NCBI GenBank assembly: GCA_017429885.1
Contig: JAFROA010000093.1
Coordinates: 1 to 15,513, forward strand
From: Bacteroidales bacterium
Lineage (GTDB): Bacteria; Bacteroidota; Bacteroidia; Bacteroidales; UBA932
Direction: 5' to 3'
Length of the DNA: 15,513 nucleotides
Shown: positions 6,734 to 15,513 of the stretch, piece by piece
Layout: each line of letters opens with the position of its first letter
How positions within the stretch are numbered: position 1 is the first letter of the stretch
Notes under the pieces: model-generated
Told to the model about the DNA's origin: nothing
What the model saw: only the letters and a program-made list of their open reading frames with translations
The model's database searches: none
Position numbers and translations under genes: made by a program

Positions 6734-8113
6734 ATGAAAGAGAAAACGGTCTGGTTCTGCACTAATTGCGGGAATGAGTATCCGAAATGGATGGGGCGCT
6801 GTCCGGCTTGCGGGGAGTGGAACACGTTGACGGAACAGAAGATAACCCCTTCGCCTGGAACGGGAAGAAAAAGCTCAGGATCATCTTCCGTTCCTGGAGC
6901 GGGAAGGTCACCTCGCAAACTGTCGGACATCGACTCGTCATCCGAGGCCAGGGTATCCCTGAATAATGAGGAAGTGGACCGCATTCTCGGAGGAGGAATT
7001 GTCGAGGGATCCTTGGTCCTTATAGGAGGCGAGCCGGGCATCGGAAAGTCCACGCTTTCGCTCCAAATCCCACTCGGATGCCCTTCTTTGAAGACGCTTT
7101 ATGTCACCGGTGAGGAAAGCGAGAGGCAAGTCAAGATGAGGGCTGACCGTCTCGGTGGTGACGCTTCCAACTGCGTCATCTACAGCGAGACCCTGATTGA
7201 GAACATAATCGCGCAAGCCAAAGAAATGGATCCCGACTTGATGATTGTGGACTCGGTTCAGACAATGTACACGGAATCAGTTGATTCCACTCCGGGTTCC
7301 GTCTCCCAGATCAAGGAGGTGGCGGCGGTTTTGCTGCGTTTCGCCAAAGAATCCGGGATACCCGTGATCCTGATCGGTCATATCACCAAGGAAGGCTCGA
7401 TTGCGGGTCCGAAGATTCTCGAGCATATTGTCGACGTCGTGCTGCAGTTCGAGGGAGATAACAGGGGAGCGTACAGGATTCTCCGCAGCATCAAGAACCG
7501 TTTCGGCTCCACTTCAGAGCTTGCTGTCTTCGAGATGACCGGGACTGGTCTCCGACAAGTCGCCAACCCTTCAGAGCTGCTTGTGCCGATGCATGAGGAA
7601 GGTCTAAGCGGTGCAGCGATAGCGGTCATGATGGATGGAGCGAGACCATTCCTTTTTGAGGTACAAGCCCTTGTGAGTTCCGCTGTCTATGGTACAGCCC
7701 AGCGTTCCGCCACGGGGTTCGACACCAGGCGCTTGAATATGCTCCTCGCTGTCCTTGAGCGCAGGGCTGGCTTTAAACTCGCCCAGAAAGATGTTTTCCT
7801 CAATATGGCGGGTGGGCTGAGGATTAATGACCCTGCCTGCGACATGGCGGTGGTGTGCGCAGTGCTCTCGTCCAATTTCGATCTCCCGATTCCGCCGGAT
7901 AATTGCTTCGCTGGAGAGATTGGCCTCAGTGGTGAGATCCGTCCGGTGGCACAAGCTGACAGGCGTGTCGCTGAGGCGGCCAGGTTGGGCTTCAAGCGGA
8001 TATTCATCTCATCCTTCACGTCCCTGGAAGGAAAGACCAAGGGAATTGAGGTTGTCAAAGTAGCAGATGTGCCTGCTCTTGTCAGAAAGCTGTTTCAGGC
8101 AGGAAATCAGTGA
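6734..8113 (+). CDS. radA: DNA repair protein RadA
   Basis: RadA (Sms) is a DnaB-like hexameric helicase/branch-migration ATPase that acts with RecA to process recombination intermediates. The 459 residues show the standard order. An N-terminal C4 zinc finger has Cys9, Cys12, Cys23 and Cys26 around the invariant YPKWMGRCPACGEWN pattern. Walker A is GGEPGIGKST (98-107) and Walker B is IVDS (Asp173). The RadA-specific KNRFG motif is at 254-258. A C-terminal Lon protease-like domain (about 280-459) includes GEIGLSGEIRPV (394-405); in RadA this domain is not proteolytic. Nothing looks truncated. The start is eight bases after the phosphodiesterase stop in an A/T-rich context. Confidence 0.97.
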   Translation: MKEKTVWFCTNCGNEYPKWMGRCPACGEWNTLTEQKITPSPGTGRKSSGSSSVPGAGRSPRKLSDIDSSSEARVSLNNEEVDRILGGGIVEGSLVLIGGEPGIGKSTLSLQIPLGCPSLKTLYVTGEESERQVKMRADRLGGDASNCVIYSETLIENIIAQAKEMDPDLMIVDSVQTMYTESVDSTPGSVSQIKEVAAVLLRFAKESGIPVILIGHITKEGSIAGPKILEHIVDVVLQFEGDNRGAYRILRSIKNRFGSTSELAVFEMTGTGLRQVANPSELLVPMHEEGLSGAAIAVMMDGARPFLFEVQALVSSAVYGTAQRSATGFDTRRLNMLLAVLERRAGFKLAQKDVFLNMAGGLRINDPACDMAVVCAVLSSNFDLPIPPDNCFAGEIGLSGEIRPVAQADRRVAEAARLGFKRIFISSFTSLEGKTKGIEVVKVADVPALVRKLFQAGNQ

Positions 8114-8121
8114 TAATCAGT

Positions 8122-8736
8122 ATGAGAAGAATCTTTTACATGGTCATCGTCTTTTGGGCTTTGGCGGCCTGTGGTTCCCGTTCGGGACAGTTGGGCCTGA
8201 CACCAGCGGAAAAGGCGCTTATCAACGGCTCAGACTCCTTGATGCGTGTGCTGACAATCTATGATAGGGAAGACTCCCTGTTGTTGAGGGATATTTCTGT
8301 TGACTTTACGGATAAGGATTTGCGCTCTGATGAGTTCAAGGCTCTCGCGGCGAAGATGCTTTACACAGTTCAGGACCCCTCGCAGGATGGGGTCGGGATA
8401 GCCGGTCCGCAGGTCGGTTTGAACCGTAGGGTGGTGGCTGTTCAGAGATATGATCTTCCCGGTGAGCCTTTCGGTGTATTCCCTAACGTGCGACTGGATT
8501 CACTTTGGGGTGAGATTACACCAGGCCCGGAAGGATGCCTTTCGGTTCCCGGTTGGGCGGGCATGGTGCCTAGATATTCCAATATCATTGTTTCTTACAA
8601 AGATCCTTTGACTCTTGATACTATCCGGGAAAGGATTGAGGGATTCACGGCTGTGATTTTCCAGCACGAGATTGACCATCTGGATGGAGTTCTCTATATT
8701 GACCGCGCTGATTCTTTGTGGGTTGATGTCAGATGA
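8122..8736 (+). CDS. Lipoprotein peptide deformylase (exported Def-like protein)
   Basis: Peptide deformylases remove the N-formyl group from nascent proteins with a Fe/Zn/Ni active site. All three motifs are intact: GVGIAGPQVG (90-99, Gln97), EGCLS (137-141, metal ligand Cys139) and QHEIDH (181-186, His182, Glu183, His186). Spacing resembles E. coli Def (Gln50, Cys90, His132-Glu133-His136). Unusually, the domain begins near residue 40, after a signal peptide with a lipobox, LAAC (Cys17), then a Gly/Ser linker. The protein should therefore sit in the periplasm or outer membrane rather than at the ribosome. I chose the ATG at 8122 (204 residues); an in-frame GTG at 8110 overlapping the radA stop would add four residues and keep the signal peptide. 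It probably shares the radA transcript. Confidence 0.9.
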   Translation: MRRIFYMVIVFWALAACGSRSGQLGLTPAEKALINGSDSLMRVLTIYDREDSLLLRDISVDFTDKDLRSDEFKALAAKMLYTVQDPSQDGVGIAGPQVGLNRRVVAVQRYDLPGEPFGVFPNVRLDSLWGEITPGPEGCLSVPGWAGMVPRYSNIIVSYKDPLTLDTIRERIEGFTAVIFQHEIDHLDGVLYIDRADSLWVDVR

Positions 8737-8740
8737 GGAT

Positions 8741-8768
8741 TAGACCTTTTAATAATAGATAAGGGCTA
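8741..8768. terminator. Weak imperfect hairpin after the deformylase gene
   Basis: TAGACCTT (8741-8748) can pair with AAGGGCTA (8761-8768) apart from one A/G mismatch, leaving a 12-base A/T-rich loop. It lies just past the stop and before the next promoter, where a terminator would be expected. There is no strong T-tract after it. The rest of the 166-base gap holds only the promoter at 8774-8805 and an A/T-rich leader. Confidence 0.25.
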
Positions 8769-8773
8769 AATTA

Positions 8774-8805
8774 TTTGGATGCTTATCTCAATTTCCCTAT
8801 ATTTG
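8774..8805 (+). promoter_or_regulatory. Two-part Bacteroidetes promoter for the SLC13-nitroreductase-CotH run
   Basis: TTTG (8774-8777) and TATATTTG (8798-8805) match the -33 (TTTG) and -7 (TAnnTTTG) elements of Bacteroidetes primary sigma-factor promoters. They are separated by 20 bases, the expected spacing. This is the best promoter in the window. Transcription should start near 8811-8813, giving a leader of about 90 bases before the ATG at 8903. That leader is A/T-rich and shows no riboswitch I recognise; a short inverted repeat (AGGAT/ATCCT) lies near the predicted start site. Confidence 0.72.
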
Positions 8806-8902
8806 AGAGGATTACCGCTATCCTGTTGAGACTATGAATAAGTTGTTTTGGTCTTTCAGGAAATGACAATTTTAATTAAGTAAAACAAAAAAGGTATTGA
8901 TT

Positions 8903-10450
8903 ATGGAATCTCAACCGGCACAAGAATCGTCTTTTGATCGCAAAAGACATATTATTGGAGCGATTTTTGGGCCTATCTGCGCCATTTTGGTTTATTTAAT
9001 CCCGATTGCCGGGCTGTCACCGGAAGCTCACAAACTTCTCGCGATTGTGACTTTTGTGGCTTTCTGGTGGATATGCGAGCCCGTACCCATTCCTGTCACC
9101 TCTGTTTTAGGCCCTACACTATGCGTTATCTTCGGTGTAGTATCGGCGACAGATGCTTTCAAAGCCTTCGCGAATCCGATGATTTTCCTGTTCATGGGAG
9201 GTTTCCTCATCGCGAAAGGCATGATGGTCAACGGACTTGATAAACGCATTGCCTATGGTATCATGTCCATGAAATGGGTGGGGGACTCTCCCCGTAGGAT
9301 ATTCCTGGCTATAGGTCTGGCGTGTATGCTTTGTTCAGGGTGGATCAGCAACACCGCTACCGCCGCCATGATGTTCCCCATCGCCCTCGGTCTGCTTGAG
9401 GCAATCCGTGAGATGATGGCTGCCAATGGAAAGGAGATTGACCTTAGAAGTTATAAATATGCCACAGGCTTGATGCTGATGACCGCATACGCCTGCTCTA
9501 TCGGAGGTGTGCTCACTCCTATCGGAACTCCTCCGAATATCATCATGATAGGTTTCATCAGGGAGCTCGCTCCGGAAGCTCCTCAGATCACGTTCTTCAA
9601 CTGGATGGTCTGGGGCTTCATCGCCATGGTGCTTTATTTCATCGTCACTTACTTCGTGCTATGGAAGATGTTCCCGGCTGACGTGAAGCATATTGATGGT
9701 GCCCAGGAGTTTATCAAGCAGCACAGGGACGGTTTGGGAAAATGGACCCGCGCGCAGAAGAATACCCTTATCGCATTCATCGTGGCTGTCGTCCTTTGGG
9801 TTCTTCCCGGCATTCTGAATGCTATCCAGAGCATTGCTCCCGGAGCTGTTGATGGCGAAGTGTTAAAAACCTACAACAAGCATTTCCCGGAAGCTATCGC
9901 CGCTATGGTAGGTGGTTTGCTTCTGTTCCTCATGCCGACAAACATCAAGAAGGGCGAGATGACACTGAAGTGGAAAGACGGTCTAGCCGGTATCGATTGG
10001 GGTACGTTGTTGCTCTTCGGTGGCGGTCTGGCGATAGGTGGAATGGTTTTCTCCACCGGTCTCTCGAAGTGGATTGGCGAGTCATTGACCAGCGCGTTGG
10101 GAGGTCATCCTTCTGAGTATCTTTTCCTCACCCTGTTCGCTGTCACGGCCTTGTTCCTTTCGGAGCTTACTTCCAATACCGCTGTGGCGAACCTGATGGG
10201 CCCGATCGCTATCGCGACGGCCGTGTCTTTGGGCTTCAGCCCTGTTCCGGTCTGCGTCGTCATGGCTCTCTGCACATCGCTCGCGTTCATGCTTCCTGTT
10301 TCGACTCCTCCGAACGCCATCACTTACTCTTCCGGTTATATTCCTATAACTAAGATGATAAAGGCAGGTGTGCTTCTTGATATAATCGGAGTGTTCGTGA
10401 TCACTGTTCCTTTGTTTTATTTCCTTGTCAAGGCTATAATGGGGGTTTAA
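8903..10450 (+). CDS. SLC13/DASS family sodium:dicarboxylate symporter
   Basis: Inner-membrane carrier of 515 residues in the divalent anion:sodium symporter family (VcINDY type), which imports C4-dicarboxylates such as succinate with sodium. It shows the internal-repeat signatures: SNTATAAMMFPIA (Ser149-Asn150-Thr151) with GTPPN (208-212) in the first half, and TSNTAVANLMGPI (Ser424-Asn425-Thr426) with STPPN (467-471) in the second. These form the substrate and sodium sites of the family. About eleven hydrophobic segments fit the fold. The ATG at 8903 was chosen over an upstream in-frame TTG at 8897. It has its own promoter, and the nitroreductase gene follows after 16 bases. Substrate could also be citrate or sulfate in this superfamily, but the SNT and TPPN pattern favours dicarboxylates. 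Confidence 0.93.
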   Translation: MESQPAQESSFDRKRHIIGAIFGPICAILVYLIPIAGLSPEAHKLLAIVTFVAFWWICEPVPIPVTSVLGPTLCVIFGVVSATDAFKAFANPMIFLFMGGFLIAKGMMVNGLDKRIAYGIMSMKWVGDSPRRIFLAIGLACMLCSGWISNTATAAMMFPIALGLLEAIREMMAANGKEIDLRSYKYATGLMLMTAYACSIGGVLTPIGTPPNIIMIGFIRELAPEAPQITFFNWMVWGFIAMVLYFIVTYFVLWKMFPADVKHIDGAQEFIKQHRDGLGKWTRAQKNTLIAFIVAVVLWVLPGILNAIQSIAPGAVDGEVLKTYNKHFPEAIAAMVGGLLLFLMPTNIKKGEMTLKWKDGLAGIDWGTLLLFGGGLAIGGMVFSTGLSKWIGESLTSALGGHPSEYLFLTLFAVTALFLSELTSNTAVANLMGPIAIATAVSLGFSPVPVCVVMALCTSLAFMLPVSTPPNAITYSSGYIPITKMIKAGVLLDIIGVFVITVPLFYFLVKAIMGV

Positions 10451-10466
10451 TTAATAGAATCTGAAG

Positions 10467-11084
10467 ATGAAGAAGGGTTTTTTCAGCCGTTTTAACGATA
10501 TAGGCAAGATTCTGAATCGTGCCGCTTTCTCTGACGTTGACCAGAAGATCACTAAGTACCATTATGGATCGGATGCGTTCATGCGCATACTTGAGAGTCG
10601 CTATTCATGTCATTCTTTTGACAGTTATCCCGTCTCAGATTCGAAGTTGAATATGATTCTTGAGGCCGGACGTTTGGCTCCCTCCGCGAAGAACCTTCAG
10701 CCGACCAGGATCTGGGTTGTCAAAAGCGAAGAGGCTTTAGCTCGTATGAGATCATTGCATCCTTGCTATGGCGCGCCAGTCGTCCTAGTCGTCGGCTGCC
10801 GTAACGAAGAGGCCTGGGTCCGCGAGAGTGATGGTGTGAATGCGGCTAAGACAGATGCCGCCATTGTTCTCACCCACCTGATGCTCACGGCCACAGATAT
10901 GGGTCTGGCGAACATGTGGATATGGGACTTCAATCCCAGCAAGATTCGTGAGGTCTTCCCGGAGATGCGCGAGCATGGCATTTATGGTCTTCTCGCCATC
11001 GGATATCCGAATCCCGATGAAGGCAAACCCACTGAACTGCATTCCGTTAGAAAATCCTTGGAGGAGATGGTAACGACATTATAA
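10467..11084 (+). CDS. Nitroreductase family FMN-dependent oxidoreductase
   Basis: Protein of 205 residues with the nitroreductase fold, FMN-binding dimers that use NAD(P)H to reduce nitro compounds, quinones or other electrophiles. Visible family features are RYSCHSF (45-51, equivalent to the R-x-S-x-R-x-F phosphate-binding start), the LAPSAKNLQPTRIWVV segment (70-85) and GLANMWIWDFNP (146-157). The core normally begins near residue 38, so the first 38 residues (MKKGFFSRFND...) are an extension. An internal ATG at 10581 could be an alternative start, but the ATG at 10467 lies 16 bases after the symporter stop and makes a coherent operon. The physiological substrate cannot be deduced. The following CotH gene starts two bases after its stop. 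Confidence 0.9.
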   Translation: MKKGFFSRFNDIGKILNRAAFSDVDQKITKYHYGSDAFMRILESRYSCHSFDSYPVSDSKLNMILEAGRLAPSAKNLQPTRIWVVKSEEALARMRSLHPCYGAPVVLVVGCRNEEAWVRESDGVNAAKTDAAIVLTHLMLTATDMGLANMWIWDFNPSKIREVFPEMREHGIYGLLAIGYPNPDEGKPTELHSVRKSLEEMVTTL

Positions 11085-11086
11085 TC

Positions 11087-12664
11087 TTGAACGTTCGTAA
11101 ACTACTGGTTTTCTTATCCCTTTCCTTGTTTCTTCTTTCCTGCGGGAAAGAAGAAACAAAGGAAGTGGAGGTTGGTGTACTCCGTTCAGTGGAAGTCTCA
11201 ATAACCGAAGATATTGTTGTACCGATAAACGGGAGCGTGCCCATCTCTTTCAAGGTGATTGATGCGTCGTTCCCGTTTTCCTTGTCTCAAGATGTCAACC
11301 TGTACCTGTCTTCAGGACAGCCTGCGACTGATTTTTCACTGGCGGAAATCCGGCAGGATGGTGGGATGGGATCTTATTCCGCATTGATCAAAGACAATGG
11401 AATCAATAAGGAATATAGTGCTCAGGTCCGTCTGGGGGTGCGTTCTGCCAAGGGGAAGGAGGAATATGTATTCTCTTCACCCTTTACCGTGAGGCGCGAA
11501 AATTGGAAAGACCTCCATACCGGGCTCCCTGTTCTTTTTCTTGACACAGAGGGCAATAAGGATATAGTTTCCAAGACGGATTACCTTTCCGCCACACTTG
11601 CGGTATCGGATGAGGAATCCGGTCTTGGTGAACCCATGCCATGCTCAGTCCGCGGCCGTGGAAACACCACCTGGCAATGGCCTAAAAAGCCATATCTTGT
11701 CAAACTGGACAGTAAAGAGTCCATTTTGGGAATGAAGAAGCACAAGCGGTGGGTCCTGTTGGCTAATTTCATGGACAAGACATTGATGAGGAATCTGGTG
11801 GCAATGAAGGTGTCGTCCCTTACCTCGTTGGACTGGACTCCCTCCTGCAAACCGGTCGAACTCATACTTAACGGGCGACATGTCGGCAATTATCTGTTGA
11901 TAGAGCAGGTGAGGGCTGATAAGGATAGGGTCCCTGTCACGGACGGTTATCTCATGGAATGTGATTTCCACTTTGACAACGAAGTCCAGTGGCTTGATCC
12001 GCATGGGCGCTGCAACAGGTTCCCGGACGGAATTCCCTTCGCCGTCAAGCATCCGGACCCGGACGATATAACTCCTGACCAGGAGGCTTATATCAAGCAA
12101 TATATCTATGACACTGCGGAAGCCATCTATGGCCCGGATTTCAAGGATCCGGAAAAGGGTTACGCGGCCTACATAGATGTGGATTCTTACATAGATTATT
12201 GGATTGTCTATGAGGTCATGGGGAACGCCGCTCTCAGCAATCCCGGTAGCATATTCTGCCACAAAGCAGAGGGAGGAAAACTCAAAGCTGGCCCATGCTG
12301 GGACTTCGATTGGGGAGTCCTTTCATTCATCACCGTTCCAAACGCCAAAACCGGACTCCTTCATCGCAAGGCGATGTGGTATGCCCGGCTGTTCGAAGAC
12401 CCTGAGTTCCTTGCCAGGGCGAAGGCTCGTTACCAGGAACTGCTTCCAGAACTTGAGACAATACCTGCTTATATTGAAAGTCTCCGGGTTACACTCTCCG
12501 CTTCCGCCGAGCGTAATTTCAGGATTTGGGATCCTACACAGGACGCATCCCAGAATGGCGGGAAGATTATCAACGGAGATGAGAATATGACTTTCGATGC
12601 GGCGGTCGATAGGCTCAAGGCTAACTACATAGAGAGACTTCAAGTGATATCTAGAAGCCTATAG
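11087..12664 (+). CDS. CotH kinase-domain lipoprotein
   Basis: Protein of 525 residues with a lipoprotein signal peptide: basic NVRK, a Leu/Phe/Ser-rich core and lipobox LLSC (Cys19), followed by an acidic GKEETKEVE stretch. Residues about 25-140 look like a beta-rich, possibly immunoglobulin-like, domain. The CotH domain follows: SVRGRGNTTWQWPKKPY (187-203), ANFMDKTLMRN, NGRHVGNYLLIEQV (262-275) and CWDFDWG (404-410), whose aspartates correspond to the metal-binding DWD-type motif. CotH of Bacillus is an atypical protein kinase that phosphorylates spore-coat proteins; Bacteroidota homologues are little studied. The start is a TTG two bases after the nitroreductase stop; no in-frame ATG nearby would keep the signal peptide. 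Two stop codons in tandem (TAG TAG) end the gene. Kinase activity outside the cytoplasm is unproven. Confidence 0.9.
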   Translation: MNVRKLLVFLSLSLFLLSCGKEETKEVEVGVLRSVEVSITEDIVVPINGSVPISFKVIDASFPFSLSQDVNLYLSSGQPATDFSLAEIRQDGGMGSYSALIKDNGINKEYSAQVRLGVRSAKGKEEYVFSSPFTVRRENWKDLHTGLPVLFLDTEGNKDIVSKTDYLSATLAVSDEESGLGEPMPCSVRGRGNTTWQWPKKPYLVKLDSKESILGMKKHKRWVLLANFMDKTLMRNLVAMKVSSLTSLDWTPSCKPVELILNGRHVGNYLLIEQVRADKDRVPVTDGYLMECDFHFDNEVQWLDPHGRCNRFPDGIPFAVKHPDPDDITPDQEAYIKQYIYDTAEAIYGPDFKDPEKGYAAYIDVDSYIDYWIVYEVMGNAALSNPGSIFCHKAEGGKLKAGPCWDFDWGVLSFITVPNAKTGLLHRKAMWYARLFEDPEFLARAKARYQELLPELETIPAYIESLRVTLSASAERNFRIWDPTQDASQNGGKIINGDENMTFDAAVDRLKANYIERLQVISRSL

Positions 12665-12689
12665 TAGAAGGCATGCGTTGGATTCTACT
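12663..12689. terminator. Inverted repeat at the CotH stop, possible weak terminator
   Basis: AGTAGAA (12663-12669) is perfectly complementary to TTCTACT (12683-12689), with a 13-base loop. It begins inside the stop codon, lies between two transcription units, and is followed by A/T-rich sequence without a clear T-tract. It could be a weak terminator or an mRNA-end stabiliser; support is limited to symmetry and position. Confidence 0.3.
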
Positions 12690-12725
12690 TCTCGATATAA
12701 AAATGTTTAACCACTATTGACGTGC

Positions 12726-12756
12726 TTTTCCTTTGATTTAAGATTTGTTATATTTG
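12726..12756 (+). promoter_or_regulatory. Bacteroidetes promoter for the lyase-BIG2/LRR pair
   Basis: TATATTTG (12749-12756) is an exact -7 match. A TTTT at 12726-12729 sits 19 bases upstream, one base off the -33 consensus TTTG; a true TTTG (12732-12735) is also present but only 13 bases away. The -7 box ends 16 bases before the ATG at 12773, so the leader would be about 10 bases. Confidence 0.6.
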
Positions 12757-12772
12757 AGAAAACTATTCTAAC

Positions 12773-15513
<2,741 letters not shown>

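Noticed and set aside
8806..8902. Riboswitch or structured leader before the SLC13 gene
   Set aside because: The 90-base leader is A/T-rich with only a five-base inverted repeat near the predicted transcription start; no known riboswitch core is recognisable.
11645..12262. Open antisense frame of about 205 codons inside the CotH gene
   Set aside because: The CotH frame has conserved motifs throughout this stretch; the antisense product shows no family features or promoter.

Overview
The window looks like a chromosomal segment of a member of the Bacteroidota, most likely order Bacteroidales. The signs are the gene set (GH92 glycosidase, CotH-type lipoprotein, heparinase II/III-like lyase, BIG2 plus leucine-rich-repeat lipoprotein), several lipobox signal peptides, general absence of strong Shine-Dalgarno sequences, and four exact matches to the Bacteroidetes -7 promoter element TAnnTTTG just upstream of genes. 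Genus cannot be fixed from what is visible.

Layout. (1) 1-796, minus: the first 265 codons of an exported GH92 alpha-mannosidase that runs off the left edge. (2) 872-4771, plus: a tight four-gene run of a small tail-anchored membrane protein, MutL, a rhomboid protease, and a membrane-anchored endonuclease/exonuclease/phosphatase-fold enzyme. (3) 4791-6148, minus: an operon of rsmE then a TsaC/Sua5-type gene, two RNA-modification enzymes, convergent with run 2. (4) 6195-8736, plus: a YfcE-like phosphodiesterase, RadA and a lipoprotein form of peptide deformylase. (5) 8903-12664, plus, behind a well-spaced promoter: an SLC13/DASS sodium:dicarboxylate symporter, a nitroreductase-family flavoprotein and a CotH-domain lipoprotein starting at TTG. 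(6) 12773 to the right edge, plus, behind another promoter: a heparinase II/III-like polysaccharide lyase and the first 262 codons of a BIG2/LRR surface lipoprotein.

The middle of the window (872-8113) is mainly housekeeping: mismatch repair, recombination and tRNA/rRNA modification. Both ends carry exported proteins directed at glycans or the cell surface. There is no SusC/SusD pair, transposase, phage gene, CRISPR array, tRNA or rRNA. No gene-free stretch exceeds 300 bases; the longest is 166 bases (8737-8902).

Most worth a second look: the MutL whose C-terminal endonuclease metal site is eroded at every motif I can align; the peptide deformylase with a complete active site placed behind a lipoprotein signal peptide; the CotH lipoprotein; and the lyase plus BIG2/LRR pair. 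I see no clear evidence of a wholly new multi-gene system.
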